Notes: generated from the letters alone by a model not told the origin. A stretch of DNA of 64,000 nt from Sepiola atlantica (GCA_963556195.1 OY744531.1:51872200-51936199); one strand, 5' to 3'. Positions 37,700 through 49,589 are shown, counted from the stretch's first letter. Program-made: numbers and translations.

Positions 37700-39600
37700 A
37701 TCTATTTTACCATCGCACTTGACTTGAATTTAGAATTGCAATTTTGAACGACCGCCTTTACTGCTGCGTTCGTCACAGACGAGTCGATTATACGCAAATA
37801 ATTATGTCCGATGAACTCGGGGGTGTCTACTGTGTCAATCCACTGCAGTCAGCTATTCAATGCTCAAGTTTCCAAATGCAAATTACACATCGGCTGCGTG
37901 GGTTCAATCTCATTTTGCCCATCGTTAACCCACATCAGGGGAACTCTCGTCAGTTAGTACTCCCGTATCTGGTCTGATTCTACTTAGGCTAGCTCGATCG
38001 AAAGAGCTTTCCCATTCACAAGTTATCCACACGGATCCAGTCCTAGCCTCATGAGCATTTCGCTCGCAAGTTAAAGGTTTAGTTGATACTTTTCTATAAA
38101 AGCATTGGTGACCAAGTAGTACACGCAAAGTGGGTCTGTTTTTATGTGTAAAACCATAACCTTCAACTTAGCGGCATGGCTGACTTCTCTCCACACAGCA
38201 TCAAGCTCCGGCAAGTTAATATGTTGGGTGTTCTTTGTCTGCCTTAACCAGCATGTGTCCTCGATGATGGCTTCATCAGCATCAAGAACCACTTGCAGGG
38301 CCAGCAAGCTCGCGTTCATCCACAAGATCAACTACTTCTTACCCACGCATAATCCTTCTTGAGTGAGGTTTAATTGTTGTGCCCTGGCGAGAGTATATGC
38401 TATTATAAACTCCAGAGGGGCATCGCTGACTTTGCCATCCCAATTCTGTGTGAAGGCGGTAGCGAGACGTTTGATGAAGTAAGTCGCAACTCGGAGTTAT
38501 CAACATACGGGAAAGTGCCCCACAAATGTCCACACATGGAGAAGATACATTTCCGTTTTATGGTCATAAGACCGTCCACAACACACCTTCTTTGCCGCCA
38601 TCGCAATTGACCATGTTCCTCCAAGACTTCTAGTACCAGCAATCTGGCGGTATTTTGTAGCTTTTCTATATCCTTGTTTGTCAGTCCGTACAGATCGAGA
38701 TGCATGCGAACGGACTCTGCCTACGTCACATCCTAATTAATGTATATGTCATCAATGTATGCCGACGTTGCTCTCTTAAAGGTTTCGTTCTGTATTTACA
38801 AAGCTTCAAACACAGGCTGCATTACCAGGGGGACCATGGAAGCCGAACCCTAACCTGGTTAAAAACAATATCTCTCTTTTGTAAATTTCATCGTATGGTA
38901 CGGACTCAAGAATTGTAAATTGTCAATTTGAAGGTATACTTTTCTGAGATCGAGAGTGTTATACATCAGCACCCTGATGTCTGAATTCTCGCAGTATCTC
39001 TGCACACACATCTGTAGCGCCCGTTAACGTAAAAAATAAAGATGTTTTGTTGGTGATAGTCCATTGCAAGACGCACCGTATGTTTACTGATCTGTAGTTC
39101 CACTATCGGGTTACAGTTGTCATCAGTATACGGCAGTAACCAAACGTTGTCAATCCCGGTCTGAAACTTACACTCATACACGTTCCTCAACTTGCTAGGC
39201 ACTAGATATTCGGAAATCCAGTTCCGAAGCTGGCCAGTTCCAGACTGCAATCCACACTCACACCGATCGTCGAGTTGTGTGTTCCCCAAACTTTATGATT
39301 CCAGACCGCCTGATGTGAATGCCACCGCTGACTTTGATGGCACCAATGCCAACAAACAGATCGAAATCAAGGGGTTTCTCTCCCATCACCAACACATCGA
39401 TCGTGACAGCGTTACCGGTTTCCGTGCGAATCGTAAGGGTTCCACCTTTTTGTTATTGCCATGTCCTGCTTCAATTAAAGCTTACATAGCTTTGCGCTCA
39501 AAATTGAAAGTACGCATTCGTGTCGAAAACAGGCAAGTGTTTTGCGTTGTCAACGTAAATGGTGATGATGGTTAGCACCGAGTTCATACGCTGCTAGAGA
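37700..39600 (-). pseudogene. pol: LTR-retrotransposon pol relic (protease, RT, RNase H)
   Basis: Minus strand, from high to low coordinates: a retropepsin-like block (39440-39290: AVTIDVLVMGEKPLDFDLFV, then SGIIKFGEH); RT (39230-39060: YLVPSKLRNVYECKFQTGID then WLLPYTDDN and VRLAMDYHQQN); the catalytic YIDD at 38759-38748; RT thumb/connection (38690-38400: LYGLTNKDIEKLQNTARLL, IFSMCGHLWG); RNase H (38331-38150: LWMNASLLALQVVLD, HINLPELDAVWRE, LHIKTDPLCVYY). Below 37950 is a decayed stretch that could be the integrase zinc region (TNAAVKAVVQNC). Frameshifts and stops throughout. The first RNase H catalytic Asp is Asn (MNAS). A Ty3/gypsy-like family common in molluscs and flatworms is the likely source; no flanking LTRs could be recognised. 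Confidence 0.72.
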
Positions 39601-39649
39601 AATAGACCGTCGATCATGTATTGCTTCCAACTTCGTTCGTCATACAATG

Positions 39650-41240
39650 CCTGGCCTGGAGACCGATCTGGTTACATCGTTGATAGCGCGCAAGAGTTGT
39701 CTCTATTCTGCAGTTTCTAGCAAAGTGATTGTGACAATGGCATCTGGAGTACTTATACATAAAAAAAAGCATAATAAGCTCTCCGTTAATGAACACACAT
39801 AAAATTAATCTTTCCGCTTTTATTCATAACTAGATTTATATATACGACGTTACCCAGAAGTCTTTATATCTTCATTTTTGTTTCGTGTTTTTAACTATCC
39901 CATATTTTACAAATGTATCTTCATTTTTTCAATGCTATTTTGAAAGTTACATTTTATTAATGCAGTATCGTGTGTTCATTTAATTATTAAACAAATTATT
40001 ATAAACGTATAACTAAATTTTGTTAACATAATATTGTTTTAATCTTAATTTATAAAATTGTTAGATGTAAGTAGCTTCCGAAACGTTTAATCTTTTAATT
40101 AGTAGATTTACTTTGAATTCTACAGGCATGGATGACTTTCTATTCGGAAGCATTTAAGCTCCCGAATTCCTTTCAGATCCTGATGATTCACGAATAATTC
40201 GTCTTATTTCCTAAGTATTTACAAAATATTGAAATGGCTGACATGTTAACGAAGACACAACACATATCATAATTAAATCAAATATTGAATATGATTTTTT
40301 AAATAGTTTGTTTTAGGAATTTACGCTGTTGCATTTTTAATTTCGATAAGTAATCGATCCATATTAAATAAACAAAAATGTGTAAGTCCCATATAGGCGA
40401 GAAACACACACATACAGAGATACACGACTAGTGGTAACGTCATTTATTAATATAGGAATTTTGATAAGGTTATTATAGACTTGTCCAAGAGAAACGCCAG
40501 GCAAATATGTCTGTATGCAAAAGCCAAGGACGCTGCTGCAGTGACTCATGATACACTCACAGCGATAAAGAAAAACGTCTGCAACGCTTATCAGCGCGAG
40601 GAATTGAAATCGCTGTCTCGATACAGTAAGTGTAAGAAAAGTAGACAAACGGATACAAGGCGAGAAAGAAAGCGTCGGTGAGCATACGAGTATTTTCTAG
40701 ATAAGCAGTAAAATGTTATAAAAAGAATGCAAACGCTTTTCTGCTGCTGTAATAGTATAACATCCTACAGCTGCATGGAGTTTTTCTTCAGCCGTAGTGA
40801 TTGAGAATAGTAGACATTATGTAACGGATACCATCTATTTGCAGTTGTCAGTCCACACTTCTTAACGACGTTTATTTTTCATGGGTGGTCCGCGTAAAAG
40901 TATCGTCGTACTTCCACACACTATACCTGTTAAAATCCATTTAGTACTGATCAGACTCAATATCGCTTGACCTCAGTGATGAAACGCGAAGCGATATGTT
41001 ATAACAACGAGAAAAATGGCGGCCCAGGCTCACGAGTATTTAGTAGCCTTGGAAACGTTTTAGAATACAAGGGCAGAATGTGAAAAACCCTATGTTTTGT
41101 GCGCCATTTTAGGAGATTCAAAAAATTAATCTAAAATCAATTATTAAAACAATGCTTAACATATAATAAAACAATGGAAATATCTAAACTTTTATCAATT
41201 AAACGGTGATACGATAAATATGTGGAGTTTGCCAGAGAAT
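39650..41240. other. Unassigned DNA; possible start exon at 41014
   Basis: No recognised gene. A 66-codon plus frame at 40481-40681 (MSKRNARQICLYAKAKDAAA at its start) ends in Arg-rich text and overlaps B-box-like GATTTCAATTCCTC on the minus strand, so a SINE remnant is likelier. At 41014 AAAATGGCGGCCCAGGCTC is a YY1-like start context opening a 15-codon frame, not otherwise supported. Confidence 0.35.
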
Positions 41241-41242
41241 TC

Positions 41243-41249
<7 letters not shown>

Positions 41250-41291
<42 letters not shown>
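41250..41291. repeat. (TA)n microsatellite
   Basis: About 21 TA units, directly joined to the left arm of an inverted repeat. Confidence 0.94.
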
Positions 41292-41296
<5 letters not shown>

Positions 41297-41453
41297 GGCA
41301 TGTGTGATTGAAGACGACAGAAATCTTCTGTTTAGTGATTGCTTTTTTTATTTTTTCCTACACGTCAAAAAGATCATTCGACGAATGGAAAAAATAAAAA
41401 AAGGAATCACTAAACAGAAGATTTCTGTCGTCTTCAATCACACATGCCTTAAT
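41292..41453. mobile_element. 67 bp near-perfect inverted repeat (fold-back)
   Basis: Arms 41292-41358 and 41387-41453 are reverse complements at 66 of 67 positions, with a 28-base loop. They start ATTAAGGCATGTGTGATTG and end with poly-T/poly-A. No protein is recognised; both arms yield the same accidental peptide. The near-perfect match implies a recent origin or ongoing correction. Confidence 0.85.
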
Positions 41454-41476
41454 GAAAAAATGCTGCCAAAATACAC

Positions 41477-41518
<42 letters not shown>

Positions 41519-41606
41519 TTAGCCATGCTGCTGACCGTGTGTGAGCCAGAAACACGTGTTCATGGATTACTTTCATGTACGTATAAAATTTATATATATA
41601 TATAAA

Positions 41607-41678
<72 letters not shown>

Positions 41679-41705
41679 TGTGTAATCGGCAGCATATTTT
41701 CAATG
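41454..41705. repeat. Second, outer inverted pair and TA arrays
   Basis: AAAAAATGCTGCC-AA-ACACAA at 41454-41480 recurs reverse-complemented as TTGTGTAAT-GGCAGCATATTTTCA at 41678-41703, with TA arrays at 41481-41516 and 41611-41675 between. The spacer holds ATGCTGCTGACCGTGTGTGA. Confidence 0.6.
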
Positions 41706-41719
41706 GTTTAAAAAATATG

Positions 41720-41939
41720 TCTACATACCCTTTCTAATTCAAATTTGCGTAGCCGCGCTTACAGACATAACGTGATTTTCTGACCCGAAAGTCTATGACC
41801 ATCGGACGATGGGAAAGGAAAAACAAAGAAAACACTGCTCTGACAAGGAAAATTTTATTTCTCGAATGCTCAGATTAAAATAAATTTTATTTATTTTAAC
41901 ACTACACATTGTTATGTATTTTTCAAAAAAATATAATAC

Positions 41940-42011
<72 letters not shown>

Positions 42012-43110
42012 CCAAGAAGTAGATAAAGTATTAAATTCAATATAATATCATTCTATGATTTAATAATAATGTCGGAACCAGATAACTTTTACACATGTGT
42101 CTAGAGGAGCCGGAAATACACACAAGTAATTCAGATTGCTTATTCCAACTACTTCATCATCAGAATGTTAAAAAGAAGACATATCGAAAAGCAATAGGAA
42201 GAACATTTAAAATATAATAAATGTGTAACATAATGAATATATTTATGTTAAGAACGGTAACATCAGATAGTATGGATTTAAATCTAGGTGGACCAGTGCA
42301 AAACCTTGACATGAAAATCTGGGGCACAAGTTCGCGCGGGAATAAAAATATAAACAAGCCTGAACTCCGGTTAGAGATCAGCGAAAAGTCAAAAAGGTGC
42401 GTTGTGACAGGTGCATTGCCTCCCTTGAAGCAATGACGTCACAATATCGTGGGAATGAAAACATGAAAGATGTTCTTTAATCAGTTTGTTTTCCGAGAAC
42501 GTGCCGATCGGATGTAACATCGAGATGTAATTCAAAAGAGAGGACATAAGAATTTAATATCTAAAAAGAGTTAATAGCGACGGATCTGCACCCTCTTCCA
42601 CCTGCTGTAACCAAGTAGAATCAAGTTAAGAAAAACAACCACTACACAGACATTAGAGGATGACAATGACCATGGCTGCGACGTGCGGCCCACTACGACG
42701 ATGACGACGCTGAGAGGCATCGTACTAGACGATGATGATGGAGGTGATGAAATGCTACACACTGCGATGATGATGGCGACGGTGACGGGCGTCAGTATGC
42801 AAAAATAGAAAAGTATACGAGTATACTGAAGTAAGGTACGATTGATTTAAAAAGAACCGATTTTAATAAACGACAAGTTAAAACATGGACGATCAAATAT
42901 TTTACATCATTAGATATTAAACGTCACATACAGAACCGTTTAGCCAAAAAGCAAAAAAACACAGTCAAACTCAGTTAAACTAAACAAATAATAATGCTCA
43001 TAGCGCAATAAATTCTGTAAGGTATAAAATCAAAAGATTTTATGAGATCAATAGTCCGGAAATCAGGTAACACATGGAAAAATCGCATGGCACCCTCCAT
43101 TACCAGTGAA
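41720..43110. other. Unassigned DNA with TA arrays
   Basis: (TA)n at 41940-42011. A GATGATGAAGTAGTTGGAATAAGC-type word on the minus strand (42125-42165) looks like a dispersed repeat. GAT/GAC-rich simple sequence at 42660-42790 makes a Ser/Val-rich minus frame that is not a gene. Confidence 0.4.
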
Positions 43111-43115
<5 letters not shown>

Positions 43116-43153
<38 letters not shown>

Positions 43154-43172
43154 TAGATAGATAGATATATAT
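43116..43172. repeat. (TA)n-(GATA)n microsatellite
   Basis: TA array followed by four AGAT units, adjoining the Tc1 terminus at 43174. Confidence 0.93.
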
Positions 43173-43173
43173 A

Positions 43174-44400
43174 CAGTGAGTGCAATAAGTATCCGATGCA
43201 AAGCCAAAAGTTGATTTATTTTTATTACACCAAAGTAAAAACGATAAAAAAGTGCTATTCTAATGTATTTTCGCATGATAACTACAATCCCATATCAAAC
43301 ATCAGATATAATAACGCATTCACAAGATAATTGCATAAATGTCATATTTAAGGTTCAAAAAGTATTCAATACAAAGAAAAAATAGTTTTAATATTTAGTA
43401 ATATATGCCCTCTACTGGCCATAAAAGCTTGCAAACGTTTTGGGTTCTTCCTTACAAGATTGTTACAAATGTCAACTGGAATTTTATCCCACTCTTCTTG
43501 GCAGATTCGTTTAAGTTCTGTCAGATTCCTCGGATCTCTCTTTTGTACCATTAACTTCAACTCTCGCCACAGATTTTCAATTGGATTGAGGTCAGGTGAT
43601 TGACTTGGCCATCCTAATACCTCTATTTCATTCTTATCAAACCATGCAGTAGTTTCCTTAGCCGTGTGCTTGGGATCGTTGGCCTGTTGGAATATCCAAT
43701 CATTAGGTAAGTTCAAATCATCTGCAGATTTTGTCAGATTATTTTGAAGTATAGCTCGATACATTTGAGAATTCATTCTCCCTTCTATGGTGTGAAGTTT
43801 TCCAGGGCCGGAAGAAGAGAAACAACCCCAACCAATTATACTACCGCCTCCAAACTTCAATGTAGTGATGGTATTCTTTGGATCAAATTCTGAGTTCTTT
43901 TGTCTTCAAACATGACTTACACTGTTTCGACCAAATAACTCAATTTTCCTTTCGTCTGACCATAATATTTTATCTCAAAAACTTGAAGGTTTCTCCAAAT
44001 GTTCTTTGGCAAATTTCAAACGATTCTTGATATGAATTGGCTTTAAAAAAGGGGTTTTCTTGGTGTCCGAGATTGGAATCCTTTCTTTCGAAGTACTGTC
44101 CTAATTGTATTCTTGCATACACGTGTCCCGGATGCTTCTAATTTTTTTTTGGAGTTCAGAACGAGTAATTCGTGGATTCTTCTTAACTTCAAGAACCAAA
44201 TGTCGAGCCATACAGTTAGAAATTTTGGAAGGACGCTCTGAACGTGTAGGCTTGATGTGCACTGGTATAACTTCCATCTACGAATTGTGTCACCGACGGT
44301 CGAAATTGGGATATTCAACATTGTTGAAATTTTTCTGTACCCTGAACCATCTATGTGTAGTTGAATAGACATTTTATAAACGTGCGAAACAATAGAATCC
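43174..44400 (-). mobile_element. Tc1-like DNA transposon, one end missing
   Basis: The right end in element terms is at 43174: TA then CAGTGAGTGCAATAAGTATC, a standard Tc1-type terminus with target TA. The transposase relic fills 43366-44372. The reverse complement of this terminus is not found near 44400-44660, so the 5' terminal inverted repeat has been lost or truncated. Confidence 0.75.
43366..44372 (-). pseudogene. Tc1 transposase (DD34E) pseudogene
   Basis: Cut-and-paste transposase of the Tc1/mariner superfamily. N-terminal part (44372-44043): helix-turn-helix text GYRKISTMLNIPISTVGDTI then KKLEASGTRVCKNTIR and RKKGFQSRTPRKPLF, with a frameshift in between. Catalytic part: SDERKIELF-like sequence near 43965 keeps the first Asp; an in-frame TGA stands near 43903; then 43860-43366 open, with GGSIIGWGCFSSSGPG, FQQANDPKHTAK and SPDLNPIENLWREL. 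The second catalytic Asp (normally QQDND) is Ala, the Glu is kept. The family is ~340 residues. Stop, frameshift and active-site loss make it dead. Confidence 0.88.
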
Positions 44401-44409
44401 TTATTTAAA

Positions 44410-45740
44410 TGTCAGATTGTGGCTGATTTTTTTTACCAATGTTCACCCAAAACAAGGCAAGACGTCACTCTAACGTAAATGGCTACTGGGAAAGGAGTGT
44501 GAGTTTAGGGTGTGCTTTTTAAGTTCGGAACTGTGCAGCAAGAACTGAAATGTTCTGATAAAGTTAAAATAAAAATAAGCAGCCCAGAAAACCGAAATAT
44601 CTTGTAGAAGAATGTTCAAAAGTCGCTTCTCCCAAATGCGAATCTCGATCGTAGAATAACTTTCCTAATGCTCGACGTGGTCTTAATTCGTCACGTCAGC
44701 CTTCTCGCTCCTAGCAAAGTCACTGCTTTTTTTAGAACGACGAGAATTCACTCATACAAAACAATGCTCATTTGCATAAGTGAATTATCGTCGCATGACA
44801 AAAGTTGCACGTTTCGATCTTGTACAAAGAAAAAGATTTGTAAAATTTAATGAAAAAAAATTACGCCACTTAGTATTTGCATGAGAGAGTAACTACGATG
44901 AATATATTGATTTTATTGGGAAAAACATTAGTAATCATGTTTTTAAATGAAAATAATTCACTTCGAACTAATGCCGAATAACCTTCATGTCTACTTTTTT
45001 GATGATTATAAAAAGAAAAAAAAACACGTTACTTAATGTGTTTTAAAAATATTTATGTAATGTTATTTTTATGTTATTATATCATTTAATTTCTTTAGAT
45101 TTATAAAACATGTATCCAGTTCAAAAAAAATCCATTAGACTTACGTGAGATTCGAACTCGAGTAGTGATAACGTAAAAGGTACTGACTTACTAATGTGTG
45201 TTGTGCCTATTCTTGTTTTTTGTCAACCAATCACATGTTTCGATTTACCTGCACACACACAAACTACAAAACACCATAACGTATATGGATTGACACTTCT
45301 CTTCTAAGAATGTTATAAGAATAAAGCCCTAAAAGCTTCTGTACGCCATTAGTTATTGACATACAAATGACGTCAAACGTACGTTCTCTCAAACCATGTG
45401 AGCTAGCCCAACTAATCAGTTTCTGCTATTTCTCCATCCACCATTTTTATGTAACATCTACTTTTACTTATATTGATAGGCAATCCATGTGAACCTGTTT
45501 GAACCCAGTAAATCACACGAGTTTTTCTGTTTAACCGTGGATAGACGATATCTGTGTGGTTGGAGTCGGAAATGGCGTCTGACGTTATGACGTAAGAAAC
45601 ATGAGCTAAAAAAAATACTACAGTTAACGCGTATTTGATTCGCTCGTTTTCGTGTGACGTGGCGAAATTATTTTATCAAAAAGTTAAAATTGCTCACAAG
45701 AAATTCAATTAGTACAATAATTAAAAACAACTGAATTACT
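44410..45740. other. Unassigned DNA with a tRNA-like fragment
   Basis: No gene recognised. CGAGTTCGAATCTCACGTAAG on the minus strand (45158-45140) with an upstream A-box-like TTAGTAAGTCAGTACC is a tRNA-like remnant. GGAAATGGCGTCTGACGTTATGACGTAAG at about 45575 combines an ATG context, CRE-like half sites and a donor-like GTAAGA; unsupported otherwise. Confidence 0.35.
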
Positions 45741-45744
45741 TTTC

Positions 45745-47475
45745 TTTATTTCGTTGATTTTACATTTTTCCGTCAACATATTTTTCTCCTTGTCCACTTT
45801 GTTATTTTTTATTTTTTAATTTCCTTCCTACTTTTCCTCCATTCCTTCCTTCCTTTGTAAATCTATTTTTCCTTTCTCCACGTGTCCCTTCCACCTTTCC
45901 GTACTCACTTCATCTATCTTCTCCTTCTCATTACAACTTGTTTTTGTTAAATTCTTTTCACTCTTATACGTCACTTAATTTATCATCTTTTGTTTTTCTC
46001 TCCTTTTCTATTTCTGTCATTCTTATAATTTTAACAGCCGAACGTACTGAATCGCATTTATCTTTTTTCTTTCATTTTTTAAATTCCTACAGCAACATAA
46101 TTGTTTACTTAGTTTTTTTGTTCGTTTTTATTTCACTTTTTAAACAGTTTATTTATCCGTCATGTTTGCCCTCTTTCCTTCTTCCTTCTCCCTTTCTTCA
46201 TTTTTGCTTATAATTTTCTTTTCTTCATTTTATTTCCTCCTACTGTTTCTCTCCAATCATCTGTCTTTTCTTTCATTCTTTCATTCTTTCTTTCTTTTTT
46301 TCCTCCATTACTACTTACCTTCTTTCTTTACTAAATCATTTCCTACACTTTTCTTCCATCTCCCCTTTCGTCTTTCCATTTTTCTTTCTTCATTCCTTAC
46401 TTCGTTACGTCTTTTCTAACTTTCTTCCCACATACTTTACTTCACTTTTCCATCCCCTCACCCCTTACTCATAGCCTATCTTCATTTCTTCTATTTTCTT
46501 TTTTTTTGCTTCATTCCTTCTTTTTCCCCACATTTCCTGTTCTCTTTTTAAACTCGTTTATTTCTTTCATTTTTCCTTTTTATTTTTATCTCTCTGTTTT
46601 TACTAAATAATAGATTATTTTCCGCAATTACATCTATCTTCTTTTTCTTTATTTATTTAATCTCTAAACTGACATATTCATTCACTCATCTTTACTCTCA
46701 TCTTTCTTTCATTAAAAAAAAATCCCTCTCTCAAATTCTAATTCCTGACTTTTCACCCATTTTTGCTACCCCTTCGTTCTGTCATCTCATTTCTTCATAC
46801 TTTATTCTCCATTTATTTATCTCTTCATTTTTAAATTAGTTTCGTCCCGCTTCTTTAGTTAATCATGTGCTTCCTTCTTTTTCTATCCCTCCAGTTCCAT
46901 CACACATCCCTTTGTCTAGTCTGTTTTTTCTACATACTTCATTCCTTTATTTCTTTCATTCTCTTCTTCATTCCGTATCTTCATTTCTTCCCTTATTCCT
47001 TTCTAAATTATTTCTCTTTTTTCTTTTCTTTATTTCTTTTTGTTTCCTTCCTTCCTTGTTTCTCCATAAACATCATTTATTCCTTCCCGCATTGATAACT
47101 TTTCATTACCCATTTGTTCTTTCACCATCACTTCCTCCCTACCTTTCTTAATATGTTCTCTATTTATTTTTAATATTTCTTCCATCATTCATATATTTCC
47201 TTCACCAACTTATAGCTTCTCTTTTCAATTCCTTCCTGTCTTAACACATCCTTTCCTTATTTCTTAATATCTCTCGACTCTTTCATAACTTTTCTTTTAT
47301 TCATTTATTCCTTCACTCATCACTTTATTCCTTACGCACTTTCTTAATTTTTCATTCCTTAAAAAAAATGTCTTCTTCCATCGTCATTTCTTTATGCCAT
47401 CTCTTCTTATTTATTTTTTTCCTTTTCCACTCATTTGAAACATCATTTCTGCCTTCGTCCATCATTCAATCCTTC
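45745..47475. repeat. 1.7 kb polypyrimidine (C/T-rich) tract
   Basis: Nearly continuous T and C on the plus strand with TTCC, TTTC and CATT words, no clean period. Several Phe/Ser/Leu-rich plus frames are by-products. Strong strand asymmetry over this length is unusual relative to the rest of the window. Confidence 0.85.
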
Positions 47476-47624
47476 TCTCCTTGACTATTTAAATTTGCAG
47501 AATAATGTTTCCAAAGAAATGAAATATTTGATATTTGAAAACTTAACAAAAATAACCAAATAAGTGACGACACACAGAGAGCTGCTGCTGTTGCTATTGG
47601 TTTTCGCGCCACAGTTGCCGCCAT
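47466..47624 (-). CDS. Possible small membrane protein or first exon (unrecognised)
   Basis: Minus-strand 52-codon frame starting MAATVARKPIATAAALCVSS at the ATG of CAACATGGCGGCAAC, a good start and YY1-like context; an upstream in-frame ATG at 47675 is also possible. Residues 10-30 are hydrophobic (LCVSSLIWLFLLSF), after a basic Arg-Lys, so it would be a type II-like signal anchor, followed by a short polar tail ending in Gln-Gly-Glu-Lys-Asp. It could be a stand-alone microprotein or exon 1; the only donor-like GT before the stop is a weak GTCAAG at about 47482. ATTGG boxes and mild GC enrichment lie upstream (47625-47700). Not recognised; could be chance. Confidence 0.3.
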   Translation of the reverse strand: MAATVARKPIATAAALCVSSLIWLFLLSFQISNISFLWKHYSANLNSQGEKD

Positions 47625-47811
47625 GTTGAAGACAATGCATAAATAGGTGAACAATATGGCCGATATTGTCACCAATACTTGCCCTCAATGGCGTTGCTCG
47701 GCCACCGCATTTGATACAGCGATGAAATGAACAAGATCGGACAATGACTCTTAATGAGCTGATCGAATTGTGAATAGATTTACATTAGCACGTACACACA
47801 TATAAATTGTC

Positions 47812-47814
<3 letters not shown>

Positions 47815-47881
<67 letters not shown>
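47815..47881. repeat. (TA)n microsatellite
   Basis: About 33 TA units followed by ATACACATAAATA-type variants to about 48000. Confidence 0.95.
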
Positions 47882-47884
<3 letters not shown>

Positions 47885-48009
47885 TACAATCAGGCATCTA
47901 TATATAAACATATACAGACATAAATATATACAGGTATGAATATACACAAACAATATATATACACCCATAAATATACACACATAAATATATACACATAAAT
48001 ATATGTTTT

Positions 48010-48860
48010 TCTTTTCAAGTATTATCAAATAATTAGTTTATATTAAATCTTAGCGTGTGAGAGAAATATGCTTCAATATGGGTAAGAATGAAAAAATAAT
48101 AAAAACGTAAAGTTACATAATTTACAAGTTTATTATAATAAAATATTACAACAAATGATAATTTATGAAAAAGTCCTTTAACACATTGATTTTCAAAGAA
48201 ATAAATACTATTCTCAGAAGGAGAAAATATTTAAAAAATTAAGTATTGGTAAATATTGTTAATTTGAAAAAAATATACAGTCCATTATGAGTTCTGTAAG
48301 AAGCAAAAACATAATCTATGAATGAGCAGAAAGTATTTCTAGTGATACATATATACACCTAAATATATACACACATAAGCATATACACACATAAATATAT
48401 ACACATATATACATTGTTCATTATGTAAATGCAATCATACGCGCATATGTAAATATATACGACCCCTAACAAAAAGTGTATTCACTACAAACAAATCCAT
48501 CGCAAGTACATTGCTGTTAGAACGGGTTTTTGTATTTACAACAAATGCAAACGTACATTTTTATTTATGAATTCAACAATTTAAGGAACACTATAATTAA
48601 TACTTATATATAGTTCTAAACATAGAATAAACATATTTATATGGGGTTCAGAGTTGGAAAATCGACTAAACAAATTCATATTGGGTTCACATGTTTTCCC
48701 CAGGCAACTTCCGTGCTCCGATATTTTTATAATAAAAAATAATATCTATTTCAAACTGCTGTTGTATTAGAATAGTTGCACTCAAGTTGCTATTTTCATC
48801 CGTAACCGGAGGTGGAAATTTTGGGTTCATAATTTTCTCGACATTATTATCAGTAATATA
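48010..48860. other. Unassigned AT-rich DNA
   Basis: Contains TACACACATAAATATA-type tail words near 48350-48415 like those after retroelement ends. No gene seen. Confidence 0.4.
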
Positions 48861-48864
48861 ACTC

Positions 48865-48960
48865 AACATATCCGATAGGATTCGAACTCAGCATAGTCGA
48901 TTCCATAGTCCGTGATGATATCCATTCGGCAAATGACGTAACATCCTCAAGTAACTCAGA
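48865..48960 (-). repeat. tRNA-like fragment (SINE head)
   Basis: Minus strand: CATTTGCCGAATGGATATCA (A box-like) and GAGTTCGAATCCTATCGGAT (B box-like), spacing of a type II tRNA. Stems are imperfect, so pseudogene or SINE. Confidence 0.6.
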
Positions 48961-48964
48961 ATTA

Positions 48965-49580
48965 TACAATAAGTAAAAGAATACCCGTCTCAGGGTTGGT
49001 AGAACTTATTTCCCGAACAGAACAGTTTGCACCACTTTTATATTGCCTTACAAGGATTACAATCAAGACATACTAATACTTAACATTATGTCTAGAATCT
49101 TTACTCCATTTTTGATTAAAATCTATAAAATAATTTTGACTACAAAAAATGTCTAAAGATTAAGACTTAAGTTTATGTATCTTAAGAAAAAACGGAAATT
49201 CAGGAAATATTGCTTAATGGGTAAAATTCAATGCAAATCTGAAATATTCAAATTTTCAAATAGAAAATTGTGCCAATATCATAGCCCCTAAAACTTATTT
49301 AAAATACTCAAAAAAAAATGAAATTTAGCGATTATTTATAAATTGATGTCTAATACTTATTGTTCACAAAGTCGGAAATAGCTGAATTTTCACGAATGGC
49401 TGCCACCTTATTTTTATCCCCTTTAAGTAAAATTAGATTTAAATAAATATAGCCAACATCTGAACCCCTTACTTTTACACAACTGTATTCCAAGATTTAT
49501 AATAATCGGTTAAGTAATTTAGGTGTGAATCTTGTACATACAAATGTATGAACATATACAAATACCTAACTTTAGATAGA
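48965..49580 (+). repeat. Dispersed retroelement 3'-end repeat, copy 3
   Basis: Same ordered landmarks as the 32.4 and 33.0 kb copies: GAATACCCGTCTCAGG, TTTGCACCACTTTTATATTG, GTCTAGAATCTTTACTCC, then ATTTATAATAATCGGTTAAG, TTGTACATACAAATGTATGAAC. Confidence 0.65.
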
Positions 49581-49589
49581 TCAAGATAT

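Noticed and set aside
39192..39575. 127-codon plus-strand frame
   Set aside because: Antisense to the protease/RT part of the LTR pol relic.
42571..42762. Ser/Val-rich minus frame
   Set aside because: Derived from imperfect GAT/GAC triplet repeats.
45938..47151. Phe/Leu/Ser-rich frames up to 94 codons
   Set aside because: Low-complexity translation of the C/T tract.
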